Of a stretch of DNA of 34,991 bases, positions 15,095 to 22,770 are shown piece by piece; position 1 is the stretch's first letter, and each line of letters begins with the position of its first letter. Location of the stretch: assembly GCA_016223105.1 (NCBI GenBank), contig JACRPR010000155.1, positions 1-34,991 of the forward strand, read 5' to 3'. Below the pieces are notes generated by a model. That model had not been told where the DNA came from. It did not search any database and saw nothing but the letters and a program-made list of their open reading frames with translations. The DNA comes from Chloroflexota bacterium. GTDB lineage: Bacteria; Chloroflexota; Anaerolineae; UBA4142. Made by a program: the position numbers and the translations under genes.

Positions 15095-15550
15095 ATGGAG
15101 ACAAGACGGATTGGCATTGCTATGGTGGTGTGGGTGGCTGTGTTTACACCATTGTTTGTGATAACGAGTCTGTTGTTCATTCGTGGACCCGATTCGTGGA
15201 ACGTGGCTTGCTTTGGAACTGTTGGCAGTGTGGTTATTGCGACGCTTATGTCTGGGCTTTCATTGATGCAAGTTTTGAAATTTCCTGGCAAACCCGGACG
15301 TTTTGGAATAGTAGGTTGTATCGCGAGTCTTCCCCTTTGGTTTTTGTGGGCTCCTGTTTTTTCGTGGAGGATCTTTGAGGATTATAGAAATGTAATTGAG
15401 GTTCTCTATGCGGTCTTGTTCCCTATCGTGGGTCAGATCCCGGCGACTATCGCTCAACTAACTTGTATGTTCTGGCCTCTTTCGCTCGGTCCGATTATCT
15501 ATCTCTGGGCGCGCAGAAGAGCGAAGAAAAACGACAAAGATTTGGGATGA
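15095..15550 (+). CDS. Four-helix membrane protein of unknown family, atypical composition
   Basis: A 151-residue hydrophobic protein with about four membrane segments ('IGIAMVVWVAVFTPLFVITS', 'NVACFGTVGSVVIATLMSGL', 'FGIVGCIASLPLWFLWAPVF', and one near 'CMFWPLSLGPIIYLWARR') and a basic end, ARRRAKKNDK. I do not recognise the family. Codon use is visibly T-richer (TTT, TTG, TGT) and poorer in GCG/CGC than its neighbours, suggesting recent acquisition. ATG 15095 has a very strong GAGGAGGGG site. It interrupts the shell genes and the aldehyde dehydrogenase. Confidence 0.65.
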   Translation: METRRIGIAMVVWVAVFTPLFVITSLLFIRGPDSWNVACFGTVGSVVIATLMSGLSLMQVLKFPGKPGRFGIVGCIASLPLWFLWAPVFSWRIFEDYRNVIEVLYAVLFPIVGQIPATIAQLTCMFWPLSLGPIIYLWARRRAKKNDKDLG

Positions 15551-15576
15551 TTGAGTGACCGCTTGACGGAGGTCAT

Positions 15577-16995
15577 ATGTCCGATCTAACCGAACGCGAT
15601 ATCAACAACATCGTTCAGTACGTCATCGCCGAATTGCAAGGCAAACGCGGCGACGCGAACGCGATTTCGTCCGGCGGAATTTTCGCCGATGTAACGAGCG
15701 CGGTCAACGCGTCCGTGCGCGCACAAAAAATGTGGATCGCGCTTCCGCTCGAAAAACGCAAAGAAGTGATCGCGCATTTGCGCGAACGCCTGCGCGAAAA
15801 CGCGCAAGTGCTCGCGTGGGCGGCGTGGCGCGAAACCGGCTATGGACGTTACGAAGACAAGATCGAAAAAAATTTGCTCACGATCAACAAGACGCCCGGC
15901 ATCGAAGACCTCGAACCGGACGCGTGGAGCGGTGATCGCGGTTTGACCTTGCTCGAGCGCGCGCCGTTCGGCGTCTTTGGGTCGATCACGCCGGTTACAA
16001 ATCCGATCGCGACGACGATGAACAACACGATTGGAATGATCGCCGCCGGGAACGGCGTCGTCTTCAACGCGCATCCCGCCGCGAAAGAATGTACCACGCG
16101 CACGATCATCGCGATCAATCAAGCGATTGTCGAAGCGGGTGGTCCCGCGAATCTTGCGAGTGGGATCGCAAATCCAACGATTGAAAGCGCGCAAGAATTG
16201 ATGAAACATCCCGGCACGGCAGTAACGCTCGTTACCGGCGGCGAAGCGGTCGTCCACGTTGCGATGCAAACCGGCAAGCGCGCGATCTGCGCGGGTCCGG
16301 GCAATCCGCCCATCGTCGTGGACGAAACCGCCGATCTCGATCAAGCCGCGCGCGATATCATCAAAGGCGCGTCGTTCGACAACAATATCATTTGCTCCGA
16401 CGAAAAAGTTTTGATCGCGGTGGACGCGATTGCGGATCGTTTGATCGCGGCGATGCGCGGTTTGGGTTGTCGCATCTTGACCCAGGAAGAAATCGCGCGC
16501 CTCGAAAAAGTAATTTTCTCCGAACCGGTTAAACCGGGGAAACAAACCGGTTTGAACAAAAAATTGATCGGACAGAATCCGTCCGTGATTTTGAAAGAGA
16601 TCGGGATCACCGTCGGTGATGATGTACGGCTCGCGATTGCAGAGGTGCCGCGCGAACATACGCTCGTGTGGACGGAACAAATGATGCCGATTCTCCCGCT
16701 CGTGCGCGTGCCGGACGCGGACACGGGAATTGATTTCGCGATCGCGGTCGAAGGCAATCGCAAACATACCGCGGTGATGCACTCGCGCAATCTCGATCAT
16801 CTTAGTCGCATGGCGAAAGAGATCAACGTTTCGATCTTTGTGAAAAATGGTCCCGCGCTCGCAGGGCTGGGTTACGGCGGCGAGGGCTATACCTCGTTCT
16901 CGATTGCCGGGTACACCGGCGAAGGAATGACGCGCGCGCGCACGTTCACGCGCGAACGGCGTTGTGTGTTGGTGGATGCGTTTCGGATTGTGTAA
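15577..16995 (+). CDS. CoA-acylating aldehyde dehydrogenase (PduP/EutE-like)
   Basis: A 472-residue enzyme converting an aldehyde, CoA and NAD+ to acyl-CoA. Family landmarks are 'GVFGSITPVTNPIATTMNNT', 'GNGVVFNAHPAAKECT', 'VTGGEAVVHVAMQTGKRAIC', 'AGPGNPPIVVDETAD' and the catalytic cysteine C273 in 'FDNNIICSDEKV'. Residues 1-22 (MSDLTERDINNIVQYVIAEL) form an amphipathic helix followed by a Gly/Asp/Ser linker, the layout of an N-terminal encapsulation peptide. With the aldolase at 20763 it should handle lactaldehyde or a similar aldehyde. GGAGG precedes ATG 15577. The gene is followed after 2 bases by the cyclase. Confidence 0.93.
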   Translation: MSDLTERDINNIVQYVIAELQGKRGDANAISSGGIFADVTSAVNASVRAQKMWIALPLEKRKEVIAHLRERLRENAQVLAWAAWRETGYGRYEDKIEKNLLTINKTPGIEDLEPDAWSGDRGLTLLERAPFGVFGSITPVTNPIATTMNNTIGMIAAGNGVVFNAHPAAKECTTRTIIAINQAIVEAGGPANLASGIANPTIESAQELMKHPGTAVTLVTGGEAVVHVAMQTGKRAICAGPGNPPIVVDETADLDQAARDIIKGASFDNNIICSDEKVLIAVDAIADRLIAAMRGLGCRILTQEEIARLEKVIFSEPVKPGKQTGLNKKLIGQNPSVILKEIGITVGDDVRLAIAEVPREHTLVWTEQMMPILPLVRVPDADTGIDFAIAVEGNRKHTAVMHSRNLDHLSRMAKEINVSIFVKNGPALAGLGYGGEGYTSFSIAGYTGEGMTRARTFTRERRCVLVDAFRIV

Positions 16996-16997
16996 CA

Positions 16998-19451
16998 ATG
17001 TCGCTGGACACCTTCTTCCTTTTGATCGCCACATTTATTTCCGCGTTGGTCTATGGCGCGATTTTGATCGCGCTCACGTTGCGCCATCGCTGGCATGACG
17101 TAACCGAACGCCGCTTTACGTACTATGTCGCGCTCGCGCTCTTGACGAATTTCGCGCTTAGCGCGTCGTACGGTTTGGCAAGCATCGAAAGTAATTCTCT
17201 GCTCGTCGCCACGATTTATTTGTACCTCCAAGCCGCGCAACCACTCTACCTCTACACGTTTGCGAACGCGTTCCTGTTCGCGCTGATCGGCAATTCCCGG
17301 CTCGGCATCGAACAACGTCCCTGGATTTTTATCGCGGGATTGATTTTGCTCGTCGCGCTGGTCGGCGTTGATCTTACGCAACCGGACCTCGCCTTGACCT
17401 ATCCGAATTTGGAAACACTCCTGCGCGTGCTGTTGTGGGCGGGATCGTTCACCCTGGTTATTGTGATGGCGTTGATTTCCAATCGCCGCACGGCGAGTCC
17501 GCTTCATCGCAATCGCCTGATGTACCTGATCGTCGCGTTGCCATTCCTTATGGGGTATGACGCGCTCGAATTGGTGTTCGGTGAACCAGCGCGCGCGTTC
17601 GGAATCGTGTTCCAAGTCGGCGGTGTTTTGATCCTGGCGTATGCGACGACGCGGCATCGGCTCGCCGATTTGCGTTTTCTCTTGCGCCAAAGTATGCAAA
17701 CGATCCTGGTAACGACCTTTGCGATTGCGTTTTACGTTTTCGTGATCAGCGTCGCGTTGAGCGTGAGCCGCGATCGCGAACCCTGGGGCTTGAGCGCGGG
17801 TGTGCTGGGCGCGTCTGTTTTGCTCGCGCTGATTTATCAACCTCTGCGCGCCGGCTTGCAACGCGTGATCGAAACCGCGTTGTTCGGTCGCCGGTATAAC
17901 GCGCCCGCCGTCGTGCAAGAATTTAGTCAACGCCTGAACGCGCGGATTGATTTGATGCAATTGGCGGAAGAAGGTCGCGGTTTGCTCAAAACTACATTGG
18001 GCGCGCGCGATGCCGCGTTGCTCGTCGTGAGTCAGGGCAAATCGGGAATGGTTCTGCATCCCTTTCCCTCCAAACCCGAATGGCCCCCCGAAGTGCGCGT
18101 CGAAGGATTATTGCCGGTGATCAACGCGCTCGTCGCGCGTTCCGCGCCATTGTTACAGTACGATATTGATCGGCTTCCCGAATTTGCGGACATTGCGCCC
18201 GACGCGCGGTTGACGCTTCAAACGTTTCAGAGCGAAGTGTACGTGCCGATTTTGAGTCACGGTTCGCTGATCGGTCTCTGGATGATCAGCGCGAAAATTT
18301 CGGATGATCGCTACACCGACGCCGATCTCGGTTTGCTCGCGACGCTTGCGGATCAAAGCGCGGTCGCGTTGGAAAACGCGCGTCTGCTCTCCGATTTGCG
18401 CGACCAGGTTTTGCAAGTGCGCGCGATGCGCGATTATCTCGATTCGACGCTCGCGAGCATTCTCACCGGCGTCATCACGTTAAATCGCGAAGGGACGATT
18501 GCTAGTTTCAATCGCGCCGCCGAAGAAATTTTTCAAATTCCCGCGACGAGCGCGATCGGGCAATCGTACGAACGCGCTCTGCCGCCGATTCAAGCCGCGG
18601 ATTTACCCCGTTTAATGCCGCGCGTGTGGGCGCAAGGCGTTCCGCAATCCGCGCGCGATGTCAGCGCGCACGTCGGCGGTCGCGGCGATATTCATCTCAC
18701 GATCAGTCTCTCGCCGATTCGACGTGGCGAAGAAACCGTCGGCGTTGCGGTTGTCGTCGAAGACCTCACGGAACAATATCGGCTCGAAGCGGAAACGCGC
18801 CGCGTCCGCACGACGTTCGAACGATTTGTCGCGCCGACGGTCGTCGAAGGAATGTTGGCGGATCCGCGGCGCACTGCGCCCGGCGGTGAACGCCAAACCG
18901 TAACCATCTTGTTCGCCGATTTGCACGGCTTTACGCATCTCTCCGAAAAAATGCCGTCCGAAGAATTGGTGCAAATTTTGAACGGCTATCTCTCGACCGC
19001 GGCGCAAGTGATTTTGCGGTACGAAGGCACACTCGATAAATTTCTGGGCGATGGCGTGATGGCGATTTTCAACGCGCCGGTCCCGCAAGCCGATCACGCG
19101 TGGCGCGCCGCGTGCGCCGCGCTCGCGTTGCAACGCAACATTGCGGATTACGCCAAGCAATTGCCGGAACTGCAACGGCTTCGTTTTCGCGTCGGCATCC
19201 ATACCGGTGACGCGGTCGTCGGCAATATCGGCGCGCGCGAGTTGGTGAATTACACCGCGGTCGGCGACACGGTGAACGTCGCGAAACGTTTGCAAGAGAA
19301 CGCCGACGACGGACAAATTTTGTTGAGTCGCACGTCATTCGGATTGGTCGAGAGTCGGGTCGTGGTCGCGCCGCGCGACAAGTTGATCGTCAAAGGGCGC
19401 GATGCGCCGGTCGAATTGTTCGAACTAATTGGCGCGTGGGAACAAGCGTGA
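16998..19451 (+). CDS. Membrane-bound GAF-PAS class III nucleotide cyclase
   Basis: An 817-residue signalling protein. About seven N-terminal membrane helices (1-290) are followed by a GAF-like domain (about 310-465), a PAS domain (about 480-610, with 'DSTLASILTGVITLNREGTI') and a class III cyclase catalytic domain. The two metal aspartates are D641 (FADLHGFT) and D685 (FLGDGVMAIF). K681 lies in 'TLDKFLGD', and 'NYTAVGDTVNVAKRL' carries the transition-state Asn/Arg region. The lysine favours ATP as substrate, so cAMP is the likely product. It starts 2 bases after the dehydrogenase stop and overlaps GH1 by one base. A cyclase inside a BMC operon is unusual; it might report membrane or redox signals. 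Confidence 0.88.
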   Translation: MSLDTFFLLIATFISALVYGAILIALTLRHRWHDVTERRFTYYVALALLTNFALSASYGLASIESNSLLVATIYLYLQAAQPLYLYTFANAFLFALIGNSRLGIEQRPWIFIAGLILLVALVGVDLTQPDLALTYPNLETLLRVLLWAGSFTLVIVMALISNRRTASPLHRNRLMYLIVALPFLMGYDALELVFGEPARAFGIVFQVGGVLILAYATTRHRLADLRFLLRQSMQTILVTTFAIAFYVFVISVALSVSRDREPWGLSAGVLGASVLLALIYQPLRAGLQRVIETALFGRRYNAPAVVQEFSQRLNARIDLMQLAEEGRGLLKTTLGARDAALLVVSQGKSGMVLHPFPSKPEWPPEVRVEGLLPVINALVARSAPLLQYDIDRLPEFADIAPDARLTLQTFQSEVYVPILSHGSLIGLWMISAKISDDRYTDADLGLLATLADQSAVALENARLLSDLRDQVLQVRAMRDYLDSTLASILTGVITLNREGTIASFNRAAEEIFQIPATSAIGQSYERALPPIQAADLPRLMPRVWAQGVPQSARDVSAHVGGRGDIHLTISLSPIRRGEETVGVAVVVEDLTEQYRLEAETRRVRTTFERFVAPTVVEGMLADPRRTAPGGERQTVTILFADLHGFTHLSEKMPSEELVQILNGYLSTAAQVILRYEGTLDKFLGDGVMAIFNAPVPQADHAWRAACAALALQRNIADYAKQLPELQRLRFRVGIHTGDAVVGNIGARELVNYTAVGDTVNVAKRLQENADDGQILLSRTSFGLVESRVVVAPRDKLIVKGRDAPVELFELIGAWEQA

Positions 19452-20851
19452 TGAAATTCCCAGACGGCTTTTTGTGGGGCGCGGCGACCGCGGCGCACCA
19501 GGTCGAGGGCGGCAATTTCAATAACGATTGGTGGGACTGGGAACAAATTCCCGGCAAGATCAAAAACGGCGATACCTCCGCCGGCGCGTGTGCTTGGTGG
19601 AAAGGCGAACGCTATCGCGCTGATTTTGATCTCGCGCGATCCTTGAATCACAACGCGCATCGGCTTTCCATCGAGTGGAGTCGCATCGAGCCGCGTGAAG
19701 GCGAATGGAACGCGGACGCGATCGCGTTTTATCGGCGCGTGCTCGGCGCGTTGCGCGAACGCGGAATGACGCCGCTCGTTACTCTGCATCATTTTTCGAA
19801 TCCGCGTTGGCTGGTCGCAGAAGGCGCGTGGGAGACCGAAGCGGTTCTGCCGTTGTTTGAACGATTCGTGACGCGCGCGGTTCAGGAATTGGGCGACCTG
19901 TGCGATTTTTGGATCACGATCAACGAGCCGAACGTGTACGCGTTCACAGCGTACATCAACGGGCTTTGGCCCCCCGGCAAGAAAGATTTTCGACTCGCAT
20001 TTCGCGTGCTCGCGAATATGGTGCGCGCGCACGCGACGGCATATCACGCGATTCATCGCGCGCAGGCGCACGCGCGCGTCGGCATCGCGTATCACATTCG
20101 CGCATTGTACCCGGCGAATCCGCGTTCCGCGTTGGATCGGTTTGCGACGCGCGCGCGTGATTATTTTTTCAATCACTTGGTTGCGCGCGCGTTGCAAAAA
20201 GGCAAATTGATCTTTCCGCTTGGGCTAAACACGCGCGTACCTGAAGCAATCAACACGCAAGATTTTCTCGGACTGAATTATTATTTTTCGAGCCGCATCG
20301 CGTTCGATCTTGCGCGCCCGGCAGAGTTGTTCGGACGACAGTTGCCGCACCAACTCTGGGGCGTGTCGTTTGAAAAAGATTTGGAATCCTGGTTCGGCAC
20401 CGGCGACATTGATCCGCAAGGTTTTTATGGTACGCTGATGTGGCTCGCGCGGTACGGCAACGGCATCCCGATTTACGTTACCGAAAATGGCATCGGCGAC
20501 GCGCGCGACGAGATCCGCCCGAGTTACCTCGTTACATATCTCGCCGCGTTACAGCGCGCGCTTCGCGATGGGGCGAACGTGCGCGGCTATTTTCACTGGT
20601 CGCTCGTGGACAATTTCGAATGGATTGAGGGGTTGAACTTTTTGCGATTCGGTTTGATCGCGAACGATTTCGCGACGCAGACACGCACGCCGCGCGCAAG
20701 CGCGCATTTGCTCGCGCAGATCGCGCGCGCGAATGCGATTGCGGATGAGTTGATCGAAAAATATGGATACAAGGACAGATCACGACCTACGCCAACGCAT
20801 CATCGAAATCGGCAAACTATTGCATCAAAAAAATTTCGTCGCCGCGGGTGA
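19451..20851 (+). CDS. Glycoside hydrolase family 1 (beta-glycosidase)
   Basis: A 466-residue (beta/alpha)8 enzyme. 'FPDGFLWGAATAAHQVEG' is the GH1 N-terminal signature. The acid/base is E159 in NEPN and the nucleophile E345 in TENG; 'GYFHWSLVDNFEW' closes the active site. It hydrolyses beta-linked sugars, probably intracellularly as no signal peptide is seen. It overlaps the cyclase stop by one base. The reading frame runs 89 bases into the aldolase gene, adding a basic tail (YKDRSRPTPTHHRNRQ...) unlike a normal GH1 end; the natural stop may have been lost. Confidence 0.9.
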   Translation: MKFPDGFLWGAATAAHQVEGGNFNNDWWDWEQIPGKIKNGDTSAGACAWWKGERYRADFDLARSLNHNAHRLSIEWSRIEPREGEWNADAIAFYRRVLGALRERGMTPLVTLHHFSNPRWLVAEGAWETEAVLPLFERFVTRAVQELGDLCDFWITINEPNVYAFTAYINGLWPPGKKDFRLAFRVLANMVRAHATAYHAIHRAQAHARVGIAYHIRALYPANPRSALDRFATRARDYFFNHLVARALQKGKLIFPLGLNTRVPEAINTQDFLGLNYYFSSRIAFDLARPAELFGRQLPHQLWGVSFEKDLESWFGTGDIDPQGFYGTLMWLARYGNGIPIYVTENGIGDARDEIRPSYLVTYLAALQRALRDGANVRGYFHWSLVDNFEWIEGLNFLRFGLIANDFATQTRTPRASAHLLAQIARANAIADELIEKYGYKDRSRPTPTHHRNRQTIASKKFRRRG

Positions 20852-21578
20852 TGGCAACATTTCCGCGCGCCTGGATCGCGAACGCATCCTCATCACGCCG
20901 AGCGGATTCAGCAAAGGATTTCTCGACGCGGAGCAACTGATCATCACCGATTTGAACGGCGAAAAAATCGCGCCGCTGTTTGGCAAAGGGCGCGAGCTGA
21001 AACCGTCGTCGGAAATTCGGATTCATCTCGAATGTTATCGCCAACGCGCGGATGTGCACGCGGTCATTCACGCGCATCCGCCGATGGCGATTGCGTGCAC
21101 GCTCGCCGGCGTGTCGCTCGCGAAATGCGTTCTCCCGGAAGTGCTGTACGATCTCGGCACGATTCCGACCGCGCCCTACGCGACGCCCGCGAGTCCCGAA
21201 GGTCCACGCGCGGTGCGCGAGATCATTCAAAAATACGACGCGCTGATTTTGGATCGGCACGGTTCGGTAACAGTCGGCGCGACGTTGTGGGACGCGTATA
21301 TGCGTTTGGAACGCGTCGAACATTCCGCGCAAGTAACGCTCGCCGCGCAACAGGCGTTGCGCGGTCCGGTCGCGCTCTTGCCGCCGGACGCAATCGAAAA
21401 AATCGCGGCGATGCGCCAATCCGTGTTCGCGCAACGCGGGCGCGATGTGTGCGCCGAGTGCAACGCATGCCCGGTCAGCGAACGCCATCCCTCGCGCGCG
21501 CGCGTTGGTGCGACCGATTTAGCGCAGCTCGAAAAGTTGATTGAATCGGAAGTGCGTAGTGCAATTCGTAATTCGTAA
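20763..21578 (+). CDS. Class II sugar-phosphate aldolase with CxxCxxC motif and C-terminal helix
   Basis: A 271-residue protein of the FucA/RhaD/adducin class. 'AAGDGNISAR' and 'TPSGFSKG' bind phosphate; E in 'KPSSEIRIH' and the zinc histidines in 'VIHAHPP' and 'LDRHGSV' form the active site. It should split a ketose 1-phosphate into DHAP and an aldehyde (lactaldehyde if fuculose- or rhamnulose-phosphate). Beyond the aldolase core it has an unusual C230-x2-C233-x2-C236 (VCAECNACP) and a final helix 'DLAQLEKLIESEVRSAI' that could be an encapsulation tag or metal site. The last codons run into an AT-rich inverted repeat. ATG 20763 lies inside the end of the GH1 gene. Confidence 0.9.
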   Translation: MDTRTDHDLRQRIIEIGKLLHQKNFVAAGDGNISARLDRERILITPSGFSKGFLDAEQLIITDLNGEKIAPLFGKGRELKPSSEIRIHLECYRQRADVHAVIHAHPPMAIACTLAGVSLAKCVLPEVLYDLGTIPTAPYATPASPEGPRAVREIIQKYDALILDRHGSVTVGATLWDAYMRLERVEHSAQVTLAAQQALRGPVALLPPDAIEKIAAMRQSVFAQRGRDVCAECNACPVSERHPSRARVGATDLAQLEKLIESEVRSAIRNS

Positions 21579-21636
21579 TTCTTAATTCACGCAAGTAGCG
21601 GCGAATTAAGAATTATGAATTACGAATTATGAATTC
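21561..21636. repeat. Long AT-rich inverted repeat at the aldolase 3' end
   Basis: ATTCGTAATTCGTAATTC... on the left and GAATTAAGAATTATGAATTAC... on the right fold into a stem of over 20 bp around the centre ACGCAAGTAGCGGC. The left arm includes the last codons and stop of the aldolase gene, and the right arm ends at the DUF503 start. It could act as a terminator or processing hairpin. Confidence 0.7.
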
Positions 21637-21638
21637 AA

Positions 21639-21923
21639 ATGGTCATCGGCGTCTGTACCCTCGAACTAGAAATTCCGGCGAGCCATTCGCTCAAAGATAA
21701 ACGCCACGTCGTCAAATCGTTGATCGCGCGCGTGCGGAACGAATTCAACGTGTCGGTCGCCGAAGTGGATTCGCACGACGCGTGGCAACACGCGACGATC
21801 GCGCTTGTGTGCGTTTCGACCGACGTGGATTACGCGCACGGCTTGCTCGAAAAAGCGATTGACTTTATGGAACGTCAACGCTTGGATGCGGTGATTGGCG
21901 ATTATTCGATTGAAATGTGGTGA
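21639..21923 (+). CDS. DUF503 family protein (YlxP-like)
   Basis: A 94-residue protein. 'VIGVCTLELEIPASHSLKDK' then 'RHVVKSLIARVRNEFNVSVA' and 'ALVCVSTDVDYAHGLLEKAI' match DUF503 (YlxP), a small ferredoxin-like fold protein often near ribosome-maturation genes. The biochemical role is not known. ATG 21639 directly follows the inverted repeat and lacks a Shine-Dalgarno. It is probably unrelated to the microcompartment. Confidence 0.88.
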   Translation: MVIGVCTLELEIPASHSLKDKRHVVKSLIARVRNEFNVSVAEVDSHDAWQHATIALVCVSTDVDYAHGLLEKAIDFMERQRLDAVIGDYSIEMW

Positions 21924-21953
21924 ATCAGGATATACTCCGAACGGAGGCACAAG

Positions 21954-22070
21954 ATGAGTAAAACAATCGCGGTATCTGCAAAAATCGATCCCGAATCCGC
22001 ATCGGCGAGACTGTTCGCGATGAAAATGCTGTACGCCCAATCGCGATTGAACGCGGTACGCCGCGCGTGA
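21954..22070 (+). CDS. Short ORF, possibly a frameshifted small gene
   Basis: A 38-codon ORF with an excellent GGAGG site: 'MSKTIAVSAKIDPESASARL' then 'FAMKMLYAQSRLNAVRRA' and TGA at 22068-22070. In another frame, starting within the CCCAATCGCG stretch near 22037, the sequence continues as 'PIAIERGTPRVIIISHKNGA' and 'MRRARKIPANVI' to TGA at 22133-22135, which looks protein-like. One lost or gained base near 22037 would join the two into a protein of about 60 residues. A TATACT box lies at 21931. No family recognised. Confidence 0.4.
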   Translation: MSKTIAVSAKIDPESASARLFAMKMLYAQSRLNAVRRA

Positions 22071-22131
22071 TTATTATTTCGCACAAAAATGGCGCGATGC
22101 GCCGCGCGCGCAAAATCCCGGCGAATGTGAT

Positions 22132-22160
22132 TTGACAATCCGCGCGCAATTGAATATACT
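22132..22160 (+). promoter_or_regulatory. Sigma70 promoter of the tRNA-Ala pair
   Basis: TTGACA at 22132-22137 and TATACT at 22155-22160 have the ideal 17-base spacing, 16 bases upstream of the first tRNA. Confidence 0.8.
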
Positions 22161-22176
22161 GCCCATCGTCAATCGG

Positions 22177-22249
22177 GGGGCCGTAGCTCAGTTGGGAGAG
22201 CGCTTCAATCGCACTGAAGAGGTAGTGGGTTCGAATCCCATCGGCTCCA
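22177..22249 (+). tRNA. tRNA-Ala (anticodon CGC)
   Basis: A full cloverleaf: acceptor GGGGCCG pairs with CGGCTCC; D-arm GCTC...GAGC; anticodon stem CTTCA/TGAAG with loop ATCGCAC, giving anticodon CGC at 22210-22212; T-arm GTGGG-TTCGAAT-CCCAT. CCA is not encoded. It reads GCG, which is by eye a heavily used alanine codon in this window. Confidence 0.95.
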
Positions 22250-22263
22250 CAGGTCAGTGAACT

Positions 22264-22304
22264 GTGAGCAGTGAACAGTAGGCGACACACTGTTCACTGC
22301 TCAC
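22264..22304. repeat. 16-bp inverted repeat between the two tRNAs
   Basis: GTGAGCAGTGAACAGT (22264-22279) and its exact reverse complement (22289-22304) flank a 9-base loop. There is no T-run, so it may be a processing signal or a mobile short palindrome rather than a terminator. Confidence 0.75.
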
Positions 22305-22317
22305 TGTTTACTGTAAC

Positions 22318-22390
22318 GGGGCCGTAGCTCAATTGGGAGAGCGTCTGTATGGCATACAGAAGGCAGAGGGTTCGAATCCCTTCGGCTCCA
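22318..22390 (+). tRNA. tRNA-Ala (anticodon GGC)
   Basis: Cloverleaf with acceptor GGGGCCG/CGGCTCC, anticodon stem TCTGT/ACAGA, loop ATGGCAT giving anticodon GGC at 22351-22353, and T-arm GAGGG-TTCGAAT-CCCTT. CCA is not encoded. It is probably co-transcribed with the CGC isoacceptor upstream. Confidence 0.95.
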
Positions 22391-22391
22391 C

Positions 22392-22458
22392 ACATAATTT
22401 CAGATTTCAAATTTTTGATTGCAGATTGAAAACCTGAAATTTGAAATCACAAATCGAA
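22392..22458. repeat. AT-rich inverted short-word repeat before the T-box
   Basis: TTTCAGATTTCAAATTT on the left and ACCTGAAATTTGAAATC on the right are complementary, with words also found at 31171-31257. No promoter is evident, so the T-box transcript may read through from the tRNA promoter. Confidence 0.6.
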
Positions 22459-22460
22459 AA

Positions 22461-22768
22461 TGGCTGTGAGCGGGAGTAGTAGGTCATCTCCTCAGCGAGT
22501 CGAGATCAACCAGGTGCAAGCTCGACACTGGCGAAAGGGAGAACGCCTTAAGATCGAACTCGCCCGGGAGCCGCGATGATAAGTTTCTAGTCGTCGCCGT
22601 GTTACGCGCGTTAAGCGTCTCAAGTGAGTGCCATAGTGTGATAGTAAGTTAGTGCGATAGTTGCCGAGTTTAACTATCTCACTACGCAACTATCGAACTA
22701 TTGCACTAACCAGGGTGGTACCGCGGAGGAATCCTTCGTCCCTTTTTCGGATGAAGGATTTTTATTTT
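22461..22768 (+). ncRNA. T-box leader, leucine specifier (CUC), upstream of the hydrolase-leuS genes
   Basis: Stem I is clear. CGGG-AGTAGTA-GGTC (22471-22485) pairs with GATC-GAACTCG-CCCG (22552-22566), placing specifier CTC at 22559-22561, followed by the usual purine. AGCGAG (22494-22499) and the distal GTGCAAG loop motif match T-box stem I. The antiterminator sequence AGGGTGGTACCGCG is at 22712-22725. A terminator stem (22730-22741 with 22749-22760) with a T-run ends at 22768. Uncharged leucyl-tRNA should stabilise antitermination. Leucine fits the downstream leuS. The Shine-Dalgarno GAAGGA of the first gene lies in the terminator's 3' arm. Confidence 0.9.
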
Positions 22769-22770
22769 GT

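Larger units (their letters stand above)
2635..21923 (+). other. Bacterial microcompartment (metabolosome) locus
   Basis: About 19 kb of genes all on the plus strand, with shell proteins spread through it (BMC-P at 2690, 14407 and 14791; BMC-H at 4784; BMC-T at 13383), aldehyde dehydrogenase (15577), class II aldolase (20763) and EutJ (10178). Class II aldolase plus acylating aldehyde dehydrogenase is the core of known fucose/rhamnose-type metabolosomes. No phosphotransacylase, alcohol dehydrogenase, cobalamin or glycyl-radical enzyme is present. Many joins overlap by one to a few bases, so operon-like transcription is likely, although repeat-filled spacers interrupt it. Confidence 0.85.

Noticed and set aside
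15586-17034. 482-residue antisense ORF opposite the aldehyde dehydrogenase
   Set aside because: Shadow ORF with arginine-rich, low-complexity translation; the plus strand has clear family motifs.
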